Origin: Myxococcales bacterium | GTDB taxonomy: Bacteria > Myxococcota_A > Polyangia > Nannocystales > Nannocystaceae | Length of the DNA: 64,000 nucleotides | Assembly: GCA_014240065.1 (NCBI GenBank) | Contig: JAAZXR010000015.1 | Coordinates: 17,162 to 81,161 of the forward strand | Direction: 5' to 3' | Shown: positions 8,535 through 18,439 of the stretch, piece after piece | How the letters are laid out: each line of letters starts with the position of its first letter | How positions within the stretch are numbered: the stretch's first letter is position 1 | Position numbers and translations under genes: made by a program | The notes under the pieces: generated by a model | Told to the model about the DNA's origin: nothing | Databases searched by the model: none | Seen by the model: the letters and a program-made list of their open reading frames with translations, nothing else

Positions 8535-9907
8535 CAGCACAGATTTCCAAGGTGCTCATCGCGAACCGCGGTGAGATCGCACTCCGCGTTATTCGGGCTT
8601 GTCGAGAGATGGGGCTCAAGACCGTGGCCGTCTACTCGGAGGCCGACGAGCACGCTTTGCACGTGCGTTTCGCCGATGAGGCGATTTGCATTGGACCGGC
8701 GTCTGCGCAGCTCAGCTACCTCAACATCCCCAACATCATCGCCGCCGCGGAGATCAGCGGCGCGGACGCCGTACATCCCGGCTACGGGTTCTTGTCGGAG
8801 CGGGCCGAGTTTGCAGAGGTGGTTGAGAAGTGCGGGATGATCTTTATCGGGCCCACGCCAGAGCATATGCGAATGATGGGCGACAAGGTGCGCGCGCGCG
8901 AGACCATGATCGAGGCCGGCGTGCCAGTGCTCCCTGGGACAGGGGTCCTGACCTCGGGCGAGGAGGCCGTCAAGGCGGCTGAAGACATCGGGCTCCCCGT
9001 GATATTGAAGGCGTCCGCGGGGGGCGGTGGTCGCGGCATGAAGATCGTGCGGGAGCTCGACAGAATCGCCGCGACGCTGGCGACCGCCCAGGCAGAAGCG
9101 CTCGCGGCGTTCGGATGCGGCGACATGTATATCGAGCGCTACGTCGAGCGCCCGCGACACGTGGAGGTGCAGGTGGTCGCGGACAACCACGGCAACGTGA
9201 TCGACCTGCTCGAGCGCGAGTGCTCGATTCAACGCCGGCACCAAAAGCTGGTAGAGGAGGCGCCCTGCGCGAATCTCTCCGAGGAAGTTCGGGAAGCGAT
9301 GCTCGCCGCGGCTGTGAAGGCGGCCAAGGCCATCGACTACCGCTCCGTAGGCACGGTCGAGTTTTTGCTCGACGGTGACAAGTTCTACTTCATGGAGATG
9401 AACACGCGGGTGCAGGTGGAGCACTGCGTCACCGAGATGATCACGGGCGTGGACATTGTCCAAGAGCAGATCCGGCTCGCGGAGGGGGAGGCCATCGGGC
9501 ACCTCAACCGTCGCCATCGGGCACGCGGGCACGCGATTGAGGTCCGCATTAACGCAGAGGATCCGGTGACCTTCGCGCCACACCCGGGCGTCATCTCTGC
9601 CCTGCATTTTCCGGGCGGGACCGGCGTGCGGGTGGATTCACATATCTACCAGGGCTACACCGTGTCCCCCCACTACGACTCGATGTTGGCCAAGCTCATT
9701 GTCCACGCACCGGACCGGGAGCGCGCGCTTCGCCGGCTCCGCCGGGCGCTCGGAGAGTCTGTGGTCGAGGGTATCTCCACGAATATTCCGCTCCACCGCT
9801 GGCTCCTCAAACAAGACGCATTTCAATCCGGAGAATACGACACTCACTTTTTAGAACTCAATCTCGACGGCGCCGCGATATTGTCGGAGGCGCACGCTCA
9901 GGTGTAA
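8531..9907 (+). CDS. accC: Biotin carboxylase AccC
   Basis: Carboxylates the biotin on AccB using ATP and bicarbonate. The 458-residue protein has the full ATP-grasp architecture: KVLIANRGEIALRVIRAC at the start, HPGYGFLSE, the Gly-rich ATP loop KASAGGGGRGMK, ERECSIQRRHQKLVEEAP, MNTRVQVEHCVTE and the C-terminal domain. The GTG start overlaps the accB stop by four bases. Length and motifs are those of the standalone AccC type rather than a fused acyl-CoA carboxylase. Confidence 0.97.
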   Translation: MTAQISKVLIANRGEIALRVIRACREMGLKTVAVYSEADEHALHVRFADEAICIGPASAQLSYLNIPNIIAAAEISGADAVHPGYGFLSERAEFAEVVEKCGMIFIGPTPEHMRMMGDKVRARETMIEAGVPVLPGTGVLTSGEEAVKAAEDIGLPVILKASAGGGGRGMKIVRELDRIAATLATAQAEALAAFGCGDMYIERYVERPRHVEVQVVADNHGNVIDLLERECSIQRRHQKLVEEAPCANLSEEVREAMLAAAVKAAKAIDYRSVGTVEFLLDGDKFYFMEMNTRVQVEHCVTEMITGVDIVQEQIRLAEGEAIGHLNRRHRARGHAIEVRINAEDPVTFAPHPGVISALHFPGGTGVRVDSHIYQGYTVSPHYDSMLAKLIVHAPDRERALRRLRRALGESVVEGISTNIPLHRWLLKQDAFQSGEYDTHFLELNLDGAAILSEAHAQV

Positions 9908-9916
9908 CAAGACGAC

Positions 9917-12637
9917 GTGGCATTTCGAAGAGATAAAGTGATCGCCGCAGCAGAGCGCTACTCTGCGAAGGGGCAGCATTCGAAGGCGGCGAAGGGCTAC
10001 CAGACGATCGTTGATCATGATCCAAAGGACACGCGCACCTGGCTGCTGCTCGCGGATTGTCTCGTCCGGGCGGGGGACACCAAGCAGGCCATTGAAAAGT
10101 ACACGCAGGTGGCGAAATTCTTCGGCCAAGCCAAGGACTTCCAGAAGGCGCTGGCGGTGTATCGCCAGGTCCTGAACATCGACGACACACGTCTGGATAT
10201 TCAGATCCGTTGCGCGGAGCTCTTGCGAGAGATGGGGCGGACGGCGGACTCCATCGCGATGTACGAGCGGACGGCGCAGGGCTATATGCACAACGGCAAG
10301 AGCACCGACGCGTTCGCCTTGTATCGGCTCGTGGTGCAGCTTGAGCCCACGCAGATCACCAAGCGCCTGCGACTCGCCGAGCTCCTCTCGCGTGACGGCA
10401 TCGTCGACGAAGCGATCAAGACCTTCCAAGAGTGCGCAGACTTTTTGTACGCCGAGTCGCGATTCGACGAGTACGTCCGCGTCTCGGAGCGCCTGCTGTA
10501 TCACGACGCTGATCGGCCCGACGAGATTCGCCGGCTCGCGCACGCCTACCTCGGCACGAAGCAGCCGCGCAAGGCGCTGTTAAAGCTCAACTTGTTGCTT
10601 CAGTCTCACACGGACGACCCGGAGGGGCTCGAGCTGCTGGCGGAGACCATGTTCGCGATGGGCAAGGTGGAGAAGGCGTGCTCGGTCATCGCGGAGCTCG
10701 CTCGCAAGCTGTCGTCGTCTTCATCGGCATCGGAAGACGTGGAGACCGCCATGAGGGTGATCGAGCGCGGGCTCCAATGGAGTCCCGGGGACACCGATCT
10801 CTCGGCGGCCAAGCGCAGGATCTCCGCCATCCACGGGGTCGGAGCGTCTCCCAAGTCGACGTCGCAAAGCGGAGTCGGTGGGCTCTCGTTTGACGACGAG
10901 GACTTCGACGACGGTGAGGACGATCTGTTGACGGGCGATCTCTCCTCGCCAGCCCTCGACGAGTCGTCGGTAGACGCCGTCGAGGAGATCGAGGAGTTCG
11001 ACGAACTCGAGGAGATTGAGGAGTTCGAGGAGATTGAGGAACTCGACAGCGTCGAGGTGGTCGACGACGTCGAGGTGTTCGATGAGCCCGACGCCTACCA
11101 GGACTCTGATCAGATTTCTCTCGTGGATGGAGTCAAATCGGAGACGGAGCCGGACGACGCCTCCGCTTCGCAGGGGAGCGCGGAGGTCGCCGGCGACGCC
11201 AAGCTCTTTAGGGATCCGGGGCTCCACGAGATTCGCGTGCTCTTGAAATTCGGCCTCTGGAAACAGGCGAGTCACGTCGCCGAGTCGTGGGTCCGCGCGA
11301 ACGGTGATTCGCCGAGCGCTCGCGGGCTCGGAGGGATCGCGCAGATCAATCTTGATGACAAGGCGCTCGGCGGCGAGGCGGTGCTCAACGCGGCGCGCGC
11401 GCTACGAGACAGCGACCCGCCGGTGGCAAAGTTCTTTGTGGAGACGCTCGTGGCTGCCGATGTGATGGCGGCGGAGGCGGTCGCGATGCTGGAGTCACGC
11501 GACGACGCGCCCCAGGACACGGAGCAGGACGTGGCCGCCAGCGCGACGGAGCTGTCGCTCGGTGAGATGGAGGAGCTCACCGCGTCCCAGATTGAGATGG
11601 AGGTCGAGGGCGAGCGTGACGAATCATCCGGCTTATTCGAGATCGAGGATCTCGACGACGAGCGCGCGGTGTCTGAGGTTGACGCGGGCGAGCGCTTGGC
11701 GGAGGTCGTCGACGACGACGACGAGGACTTCGCGCTGCCCTCCGACGACGACATGGGGGCTTCGCTGACGGCCGGAACCCTCAACCACGATCCCTTTGAA
11801 GACAGCCTCACCGACCAAATCGACGAGATCTCTGTCGTGGATGATGACGACCTGTCCGCAGGAGCGCCCGTCGGTGACGCAGCTGATGAGGACACGCCCG
11901 AGGTGGCAGCGGAGTCGGTCGAGCCAGAGGTCGAGGAGCCCGTCGAGTGGCCGGACATCTCCGATGAACTCGAGGAGCTCGATTTTTATATGGCGCAGGA
12001 GCTCGAGGACGACGCGCGCGTCACCTACTTGGAGATCGTGCGGCAGCACCCGGGACATCCGGGGCTCGTGCCGTTTTCGCACCTGATGGATGATGAAGAA
12101 TCAGAGGCGACCGAGGGGGAGGCGTCGCTCATCAACGTGGACGAAGAGGCCCCGGCCTTCAGCTTTGATGATGATGAGGATGACGGCGACTATCTCGCGG
12201 CGATCTTTGACGCGGACGCCCCCGAGAAAAAATCGGACAAGGGCGCCGCGAAAAAGGCGCCCAAGGCGCGCGCGGAGGTCAGCGATGCGGCCGCCACCGA
12301 TCACTACGATCTCGGGGTCGCCTACCACGGCATGGGTCTAGGGAACGACGCCATCGCCGCGTTTGATCGCGCGGCGGAGGATCCTGAGTGGAAGTGTCGG
12401 GCGGCGATCATGGTCGCCAACATCCTGTCGTCACAAGGAGACGCCGACGGCGCCGTGGCTCGACTCCTCGCGGGATTGGATCTGGCGCGCAATGATGATG
12501 AGAGGTCAGAGTCGCAGTTCGAGATCGCGTTGCTGCTCAAGGGTCAAGGAGACGCCGCCGGGGCCATCGAAGTGATGGAGCGGGTGGACTCAGGCTTCAG
12601 AGACCGCGACCAACGCCTCGCGGACTGGCGCGGCTAG
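9917..12637 (+). CDS. Large acidic TPR protein
   Basis: A 906-residue cytoplasmic protein with a GTG start nine bases after accC. Residues 1-300 form tetratricopeptide repeats (for example AKGYQTIVDHDPKDTRTWLLLADCLV). Two very acidic low-complexity regions follow (about 320-430 and 530-690), separated by a helical segment, and the C-terminus (about 790-900) has further TPR-like helices with DHYDLGVAYHGMGLGNDAIAAFDRA. No catalytic motif is present. TPR proteins usually act as scaffolds; the acidic blocks suggest contacts with basic partners. The link to the acc operon is positional only. A related arrangement of TPR blocks joined by acidic linkers is known in myxobacteria. Confidence 0.85.
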   Translation: MAFRRDKVIAAAERYSAKGQHSKAAKGYQTIVDHDPKDTRTWLLLADCLVRAGDTKQAIEKYTQVAKFFGQAKDFQKALAVYRQVLNIDDTRLDIQIRCAELLREMGRTADSIAMYERTAQGYMHNGKSTDAFALYRLVVQLEPTQITKRLRLAELLSRDGIVDEAIKTFQECADFLYAESRFDEYVRVSERLLYHDADRPDEIRRLAHAYLGTKQPRKALLKLNLLLQSHTDDPEGLELLAETMFAMGKVEKACSVIAELARKLSSSSSASEDVETAMRVIERGLQWSPGDTDLSAAKRRISAIHGVGASPKSTSQSGVGGLSFDDEDFDDGEDDLLTGDLSSPALDESSVDAVEEIEEFDELEEIEEFEEIEELDSVEVVDDVEVFDEPDAYQDSDQISLVDGVKSETEPDDASASQGSAEVAGDAKLFRDPGLHEIRVLLKFGLWKQASHVAESWVRANGDSPSARGLGGIAQINLDDKALGGEAVLNAARALRDSDPPVAKFFVETLVAADVMAAEAVAMLESRDDAPQDTEQDVAASATELSLGEMEELTASQIEMEVEGERDESSGLFEIEDLDDERAVSEVDAGERLAEVVDDDDEDFALPSDDDMGASLTAGTLNHDPFEDSLTDQIDEISVVDDDDLSAGAPVGDAADEDTPEVAAESVEPEVEEPVEWPDISDELEELDFYMAQELEDDARVTYLEIVRQHPGHPGLVPFSHLMDDEESEATEGEASLINVDEEAPAFSFDDDEDDGDYLAAIFDADAPEKKSDKGAAKKAPKARAEVSDAAATDHYDLGVAYHGMGLGNDAIAAFDRAAEDPEWKCRAAIMVANILSSQGDADGAVARLLAGLDLARNDDERSESQFEIALLLKGQGDAAGAIEVMERVDSGFRDRDQRLADWRG
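10978..11079 (+). repeat. Acidic low-complexity repeat in the TPR gene
   Basis: Imperfect tandem copies of GAGGAGATYGAGGAGTTC-like units encode alternating EEIEEF and EELD segments. The repeat stays in frame and is part of the coding sequence. It could be length-variable between strains. Confidence 0.6.
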
Positions 12638-12667
12638 CGGCGGACGGAGTGCGTCACACGTGAGCGG

Positions 12668-14704
12668 CTATTTGCGGGCGAGCGACAACAGCTTGGCGGA
12701 GAAGACTTCGACTCGATCACAGCGCTCGAGGGCCGCTGATTCGAACAGCGCCTCGACGCTCGGGAGCCGGAAGATCGCCGCCTGAGGGCTGCTGGTGAGG
12801 ACCCTGAGGGCCTCGCACATCCCGCCCGGGAGGCTCATCAGCTGGGCGTAGATCGCGTTCGTGCGCTCACGCTGGCCGGACACCGAGAGCCAGCTCAGCA
12901 GGGGGCTCCACGCGCGCGACGCACCGTCGAGTCCCGCGCGGTACAGCACGAGCTCGCCCTGCTCGATACTCCCGAGGTGAAACAGCAAATCACCGGCCTC
13001 GACATTGCTCTCATGGACGATCTTTTTCAGCGGCCACGAGTGAGGCGCGGTCGTCGGTGCGCGGAGCATCGTGGCGTGATTGGATGGGATCCTCGTCTGT
13101 TCGGCCGCCGCCACCGCGGTGGAGATGCCCATGAGCTCCGGGTCGATGATCGCCAGGCTCCTCCCCGCGAGCTCATAGCGGCCGAGGCTCCTGCGGTAGC
13201 GCGCGCGCTCGAGCTGCATCAGGGCGAACGGAGGGCGCGCTTCCAAAGCGAGGTCAACCAGCGAGGTGTGAGAGGCGATAGAGGGCGCTTGCCTCACGCG
13301 CTCGCCATCGAAGATGAACCAGTAGAGCGGGCCTGACTCGATGGCCCAGCGGGCATCCCAGCGCCCCTCAAGGCTGAACGAGTCCGAGAGCAGGCGCTGC
13401 CCCGCGGCGTTCCATGACACCACGGCGGGGACCAGGGTTTCGTCGGAGAAATCGTCGACCGACCGGATCACGAGATCGGGTCGAACGCCGTGGCGCCGCT
13501 GGAGGTGCTGGAGCTGCGCGCGGACGGAAGGATGGACCAAGAACACCACGTCACGCGGAGCGGCCAACCCTCTCTCAACCAACCGCAGCAGCGAGGTGGT
13601 GGGGCGTTGAAGTCGGGCGCCATCGGTCCACGCGGCGCCAAGGTTCGCCCACAAGAGCAGCCCGACCGCCGCGACGCTCGCGAACGTCTGCGCGAGGGGC
13701 ACGTTCCTGGTGAAGGTTCCCGCCAGCCATATCCACCCGCCCGCGCACACCGAGAGCAGGCACGCAGCCGGCAAGCCACCCGCGATCGGTTCGCCTCGGC
13801 ATGTGACGATGATCGAGGCGGTGGTGATCACGATCATGGTGAGACCACCTCGCCACCGGAGGGGGGCGATGAGGACCAAGAGCAGCGCCCAGGCCGGCAG
13901 GTAGAGGCGCGGGAGGAATCCGGGAGGGGCGTGGCGCAGGCTCTCGACGTGAATCTGGGCGGGCGCCGGCGCGTCGAATAGCGGCGACATCCACCGCGGC
14001 TCAAGCCAGGAAGTCGCGACGACGACCAGGCTCGCGAAGCCCCCAAGTAACAGGACGGTCTTCCAAGGGATCGGGCTCACGCTGCGCCGCTTGCCCTTGA
14101 ATCTCCGCGTCACGGCGGCGGCGATCAGCAGACCCCCCATGATGATGCCCGCGTGGACGTCGATGAGGGCGAGCCACATCGCAGCCGCGATTGTATGGAC
14201 GAAGGCCCTGCCGGTGACCTTGCCGTGTCGAACCAGCGCTTGGATGATCGCGAAGACCCCGAGCATCGTGATGATGCTGAACAGAAGATTTGCGAGCGTG
14301 GTGACCGGGGGGCTGTCGTTCGATGTGACGATGGCCCACGCAGATTCGGAGGCGAGCAGCGCGGCGATGACCGAGGCCAGCGCACGAGAGGGCCCACGAA
14401 ATAAAGAGAGTCCACCCCGGCAGACGATCACGCTCAGGCAGATCACGGCAGCAAAGATCCATAGATCGAAGCGGGCATCGAGCGCCGCGATAGGCGTGCG
14501 CTCGACAAAATCGTGCAGCGCCGTATGGAGTACGCCGGGGCTGTCGTAACCCACGCCGCCCGCGCAATGGTCGTCTACCCACCGGTCGGGGGTGACTCCG
14601 AACGTCCAGCGCAGCGAGATCGCGGCGACCAGCGCGCTCTGCGTGATAAGCGCACCTCGGATGGGTGCTCGGGGTGTGGGCACAGCGCCGCTTCGCGAGG
14701 GCAT
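12668..14704 (-). CDS. Polytopic membrane protein with soluble C-terminal domain
   Basis: A 678-residue protein with about ten predicted membrane segments in residues 20-370 (for example LWIFAAVICLSVIVC, VLLLGGFASLVVVA, LPAWALLLVLIAPL) and a soluble C-terminal part of about 300 residues without a motif I recognise; it includes helical pairs reminiscent of TPR. The overall plan, many TM helices followed by a soluble tail, resembles uncharacterised glycosyltransferase-like or DUF2723-like membrane proteins, but the diagnostic residues of those families are not evident. It converges with the TPR gene and is divergent from tig. Function unknown. Confidence 0.75.
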   Translation of the reverse strand: MPSRSGAVPTPRAPIRGALITQSALVAAISLRWTFGVTPDRWVDDHCAGGVGYDSPGVLHTALHDFVERTPIAALDARFDLWIFAAVICLSVIVCRGGLSLFRGPSRALASVIAALLASESAWAIVTSNDSPPVTTLANLLFSIITMLGVFAIIQALVRHGKVTGRAFVHTIAAAMWLALIDVHAGIIMGGLLIAAAVTRRFKGKRRSVSPIPWKTVLLLGGFASLVVVATSWLEPRWMSPLFDAPAPAQIHVESLRHAPPGFLPRLYLPAWALLLVLIAPLRWRGGLTMIVITTASIIVTCRGEPIAGGLPAACLLSVCAGGWIWLAGTFTRNVPLAQTFASVAAVGLLLWANLGAAWTDGARLQRPTTSLLRLVERGLAAPRDVVFLVHPSVRAQLQHLQRRHGVRPDLVIRSVDDFSDETLVPAVVSWNAAGQRLLSDSFSLEGRWDARWAIESGPLYWFIFDGERVRQAPSIASHTSLVDLALEARPPFALMQLERARYRRSLGRYELAGRSLAIIDPELMGISTAVAAAEQTRIPSNHATMLRAPTTAPHSWPLKKIVHESNVEAGDLLFHLGSIEQGELVLYRAGLDGASRAWSPLLSWLSVSGQRERTNAIYAQLMSLPGGMCEALRVLTSSPQAAIFRLPSVEALFESAALERCDRVEVFSAKLLSLARK

Positions 14705-14712
14705 GTACCGAA

Positions 14713-14721
14713 ATCCTAGCA
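14713..14721 (-). promoter_or_regulatory. Extended -10 box for the membrane protein gene
   Basis: On the minus strand TGC-TAGGAT ends 8 bases before the ATG at 14704. No -35 box is seen. The identical string CTGCTAGGAT occurs before pgeF and before the gene starting at 54013. Confidence 0.4.
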
Positions 14722-14739
14722 GGACGTGCCTTCATCTAG

Positions 14740-14768
14740 TTGGCATCGAATTGGTGCTCTGCTAAGAG
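14740..14768 (+). promoter_or_regulatory. Candidate tig promoter
   Basis: TTGGCA, 17-base spacer, TAAGAG with a TGC extension just before it. The transcript would have a leader of about 12-15 bases before ATG 14788. The -10 box is imperfect. Confidence 0.4.
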
Positions 14769-14787
14769 ACGCCTCCGGGACCAAACC

Positions 14788-16128
14788 ATGGAAAGTCAGC
14801 TCGAAAAGATCAGTGCAGTCGAGTGCCGCGTGCGCGTCACCATCCCTTGGAATCAGCTTGAAGGGCGCTTTCACGGCAAGTTCAAGGAACTCAAAGGCCG
14901 CGTGCGCCTGCCAGGATTTCGTCCAGGGAAGGTGCCATTGCCGATGCTTGAGCGCCTGTACGGCTCCTCGGTTCGACAAGAACTTGCGCGAGATCTTGTG
15001 CAGGAGACCTTCGAGACGGCGGTGGGCCAACACGACACCACCCCGCTCACCAAGCCGGTGATGGAGTCGGGCAATATCGAGCGCGAGCGAGACTTCACCT
15101 ACACCGCGCGGTTTGAGGTGGCGCCGTCCATCGAGCCGACCGACTACACCGGGCTCGAGGTGCGCCGTCGACCCAGCGTAACGGACGAGTCAAAGGTTCA
15201 AGCGCGCCTCGATAAGAAGCAGGCGGAGCTCACGGAGGTGCAGCCGATTCCAGAGGATTCCCCGCGCAAGAATACCCAAGACGGGGACATCTGGACTGTG
15301 GACATCGTCGGGAAGCTCGGCGCCCAAGACATCAACATCAAGGAAGCTCGGGTCGAGCTCGGATCGACAAATGAGGTCATCCCCGGCTTCGGGGCGCAGT
15401 TTGCTGAGGTCGCATTGTCGGAGGTCGGCAGCACCAAGACGATGAACTTCATGCCGCCCCAAGAGGGGTTAAAGCCAGAGTTCCTGGGACAAGAGGCCGC
15501 TCTTGAGGTCGCGCTGCGCGAGGTTCGCGAGAAGGTCGTGCCAGAACTCGACGACGAGTTCGCCAAGGACACCGGCGAAGCGGAGAGCATGAAAGAGCTC
15601 CGCGCGAAGTATGGCGAAGAAGTCAGCGAGGAGGACGAAGCGGAGGCGGAGCGTGAGGCGCGCCTGCGATTGGTCAAGGACATCCTCGGGCGCAACGACT
15701 TCGATCCGGCGCCGTCAATGATCGACCGAGAGGTGGCTGCCCAGGTCGACATGTATCGACGGCAGCTCGCGCAGCAAGGGCTCGATTTTGACGCCATCGG
15801 CACCACACCGGTCGCGATGGCGGATCAGATGCGGCCGCAGGCGAGCTTCAACGTGAAGGCATTTTTGCTGCTCGACGCGATCGGCAAGAAGGAGGACATC
15901 GACGTGTCCGACGACGAGCTGTCCGAGGAGATCAAGGAGCTCGCCACGGAGCGAAATCAAAACCCCGAGCGGCTGCGGGCGCAGATGGAGAAATCGCAGG
16001 AGATCATCCTCATCCGCGCGCAGATGCGTGAAGAGCGGATCCTCGACTTCCTGATGGGCAAGTCCACGGTCACGGAGGCTCCAGATCCCGAGGCTGAGGC
16101 CGAGGCCGGGCCCGAGAGCACCGAATAG
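14788..16128 (+). CDS. tig: Trigger factor
   Basis: Ribosome-associated chaperone and peptidyl-prolyl isomerase that meets nascent chains. The 446-residue protein has the ribosome-binding domain with the signature GFRPGKVP (about residue 45), a central FKBP-type domain (about 150-250, with VIPGFGAQF), and a long helical C-terminal domain ending in an acidic tail. ATG 14788 matches the family N-terminus; longer in-frame extensions run into the promoter region. tig immediately before clpP-clpX is a widely conserved order, so the three probably serve protein quality control together. Confidence 0.95.
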   Translation: MESQLEKISAVECRVRVTIPWNQLEGRFHGKFKELKGRVRLPGFRPGKVPLPMLERLYGSSVRQELARDLVQETFETAVGQHDTTPLTKPVMESGNIERERDFTYTARFEVAPSIEPTDYTGLEVRRRPSVTDESKVQARLDKKQAELTEVQPIPEDSPRKNTQDGDIWTVDIVGKLGAQDINIKEARVELGSTNEVIPGFGAQFAEVALSEVGSTKTMNFMPPQEGLKPEFLGQEAALEVALREVREKVVPELDDEFAKDTGEAESMKELRAKYGEEVSEEDEAEAEREARLRLVKDILGRNDFDPAPSMIDREVAAQVDMYRRQLAQQGLDFDAIGTTPVAMADQMRPQASFNVKAFLLLDAIGKKEDIDVSDDELSEEIKELATERNQNPERLRAQMEKSQEIILIRAQMREERILDFLMGKSTVTEAPDPEAEAEAGPESTE

Positions 16129-16428
16129 GGCGCGATTTGTGGGGGCGGCGCTGCGCGCGATCCCTGCGTCGACGGTGCTGGCCCTCAACGGGAACGAGCC
16201 CCGCCTACGGGCCTAGAACCGGACCTGACATTCGCAGGCTGGCCCAGTCCCGCGCAGGAATTGCACACGATTTGCGCGCTCCACGACGCCCCCGTCCGCG
16301 CCGTCCCGAAAGGGCCCTGTAGGCCGCGTTACAGTAGGTTCGCGCCGCCGCCAGAGAATCACAGGTGGCTCATTTCCTCCCCTTGCGCGCTCGCGCTCGG
16401 CCGGTCAACATAAGGGTTCAGTTCCACC
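16129..16428 (+). other. Non-coding gap between tig and clpP
   Basis: Three hundred bases without a credible gene. No intrinsic terminator or clear TTGNNN-18-TANNNT promoter is visible. It contains the short inverted motif GGGCCCTGTAGGCC near 16311. It presumably holds the clpP promoter and leader, but I cannot place them. Confidence 0.5.
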
Positions 16429-17088
16429 ATGGTGTACGAGAAACATACCAACAGCGAGCGCGCCCCTGTCCCCGACGTTTCATCGGCGAGCATCCCCTTC
16501 GTGGTCGAGCAAACCCACCGGGGAGAGCGATCGTGGGATATCTACAGCCGACTGCTCAAGGACCGCATCGTGTTCTTGGGCACGCCGGTCAATGACCACG
16601 TCGCCAGCCTTATCATCGCGCAGCTTTTGTTCCTCGAGTCCGAGGACCCAGACAAAGACATTCGCATGTACATCAACTCGCCGGGTGGGGTCGTGACCGC
16701 CGGGCTCGCGATTTACGACACCATGCAGTACGTGAAGTGCGACGTCGCGACCTACTGCATGGGCCAGGCCGCTTCGATGGGGGCGTTCCTGCTCGCCGGG
16801 GGTAAGAAGGGGAAGCGCTTCGCCCTCCCCAACGCGCGGATAATGATTCATCAACCCCTCGGCGGCGCGCAGGGACAGGCCACCGACATCGAGATTCAGG
16901 CCAATGAGATTCTGCGGCTCAAGGAGCGGCTCAACAAGATCCTCGGAGAGAACTGCAGCCGTGACGTCAAGGAGATCTTGGCGGACACAGAGCGCGACAA
17001 CTTTATGGACGCTGGGAGAGCGAAAGAGTACGGGTTGATCGACGAAGTGCTCACGCGGCCAGAAGACAAGGGAAAAGATAGCGAGTGA
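16429..17088 (+). CDS. clpP: ATP-dependent Clp protease proteolytic subunit
   Basis: Forms the tetradecameric serine protease chamber that degrades substrates unfolded by ClpX. The 219-residue protein contains the catalytic serine in [11 protein letters not shown], the histidine in MIHQPLGG, and the aspartate in the DTERDNFM region. Residues 1-18 form a non-conserved extension before IPFVVEQT, likely a propeptide or a start slightly too far upstream. clpX starts three bases after the stop. Confidence 0.95.
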   Translation: MVYEKHTNSERAPVPDVSSASIPFVVEQTHRGERSWDIYSRLLKDRIVFLGTPVNDHVASLIIAQLLFLESEDPDKDIRMYINSPGGVVTAGLAIYDTMQYVKCDVATYCMGQAASMGAFLLAGGKKGKRFALPNARIMIHQPLGGAQGQATDIEIQANEILRLKERLNKILGENCSRDVKEILADTERDNFMDAGRAKEYGLIDEVLTRPEDKGKDSE

Positions 17089-17091
17089 GCC

Positions 17092-18345
17092 ATGACCTCG
17101 AAGCGTGAGTCCAACACCACCAACTTGAGCTGCTCTTTTTGTGGAAAGAGCCAAAAAGAGGTGAAGAAGCTCATCGCCGGGCCATCGGTCTATATCTGCG
17201 ACGAGTGCATCGCCCTGTGCAATGACATCCTCGCAGAGGAAGTACAAAAAGAAGAGCACCCCGAGTCCAGCGGAAAGGTGCCGACGCCCCAAGAGATCCG
17301 CGTCACCCTCGACGAATACGTGGTCGGTCAAGAGCACGCGAAGAAGATCATCGCGGTCGCTGTCTACAACCACTACAAGCGCATTAACGCCGTCAGCACC
17401 AAAGACGACGTCGAGCTCTCCAAGAGCAACATCTTGTTAATCGGGCCGACAGGATCGGGGAAGACGCTGCTCGCGCAGACGCTGGCGCGAATCCTCGACG
17501 TTCCGTTCGCCATCGCGGACGCGACGAGTTTGACGGAGGCGGGCTACGTGGGAGAGGACGTCGAGAACATCATCGTCAGTCTGCTGCAAAACGCCGATCA
17601 CGACGTGGAGCGAGCGCAGCGAGGCATCATCTACATTGATGAGATCGACAAGATCGCTCGCAAGGGCGACAACCCGTCGATCACCCGGGACGTCTCTGGT
17701 GAGGGCGTACAGCAGGCGCTCTTGAAGATTCTTGAGGGCACCGTGGCGTCGGTCCCACCGAAGGGAGGGCGCAAGCACCCGCAGCAAGACTTCTTGCAGG
17801 TGGACACCACCAACATCCTCTTCGTCTGTGGCGGCGCCTTCGCCGGTATCGAGGAGATCATCGAGACCCGCACGACGTCGAAGACGATGGGGTTCGGCTC
17901 CTCCGTCCAGAAGCAGAAGGAGCTCCGCCACTGGGATCTCATCCAGCAGATCGAGAGCACCGACCTTACGAAGTTCGGCTTGATCCCGGAGTTTATCGGC
18001 CGGCTGCCGGTCGTGGCGCCGCTCCGTGAGCTTGAGGAGGACGCGCTCGTCGCGATCCTGACGGAGCCCAAGAACGCGCTCGTGAAGCAGTATCACCGGC
18101 TGCTTCAAATGGACGATGTCACGCTCACGTTCACCGAAGAGGCGCTGCGTGCGGTCGCTCGTCGGGCCAAAAATCAGCGATCTGGTGCGCGCGGCCTTCG
18201 TTCGATCCTCGAAAAGGCGATGCTCGATGTCATGTACGACATCCCAAGCCAGGACAACGTCGCCGAAGTTCACGTTGACGAGGAGTGCGTGACCTCCGGG
18301 AAGCGTCCTGTGCTGGTGTACGCCGATCAAAAAGAAGCGGGCTAG
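17092..18345 (+). CDS. clpX: ATP-dependent Clp protease ATPase subunit ClpX
   Basis: AAA+ unfoldase that feeds ClpP. The 417-residue protein has the N-terminal zinc finger (CSFCGKS and CDECIALC), Walker A GPTGSGKT, pore loop GYVGED, Walker B IIYIDEID, sensor/Arg-finger region [11 protein letters not shown], and the C-terminal small domain with [12 protein letters not shown]. It is complete and forms an operon with clpP. It converges with the S41 peptidase gene, with 94 bases between. Confidence 0.97.
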   Translation: MTSKRESNTTNLSCSFCGKSQKEVKKLIAGPSVYICDECIALCNDILAEEVQKEEHPESSGKVPTPQEIRVTLDEYVVGQEHAKKIIAVAVYNHYKRINAVSTKDDVELSKSNILLIGPTGSGKTLLAQTLARILDVPFAIADATSLTEAGYVGEDVENIIVSLLQNADHDVERAQRGIIYIDEIDKIARKGDNPSITRDVSGEGVQQALLKILEGTVASVPPKGGRKHPQQDFLQVDTTNILFVCGGAFAGIEEIIETRTTSKTMGFGSSVQKQKELRHWDLIQQIESTDLTKFGLIPEFIGRLPVVAPLRELEEDALVAILTEPKNALVKQYHRLLQMDDVTLTFTEEALRAVARRAKNQRSGARGLRSILEKAMLDVMYDIPSQDNVAEVHVDEECVTSGKRPVLVYADQKEAG

Positions 18346-18439
18346 GGCGCGCGGCGACGAGCATTCGGTCTGGTGTCGAGCCGGCTTCGCGGACGCCTTT
18401 GGTCGTCAAGCTGCTCGCGAGACAGGCTTCGAAGGCGCT

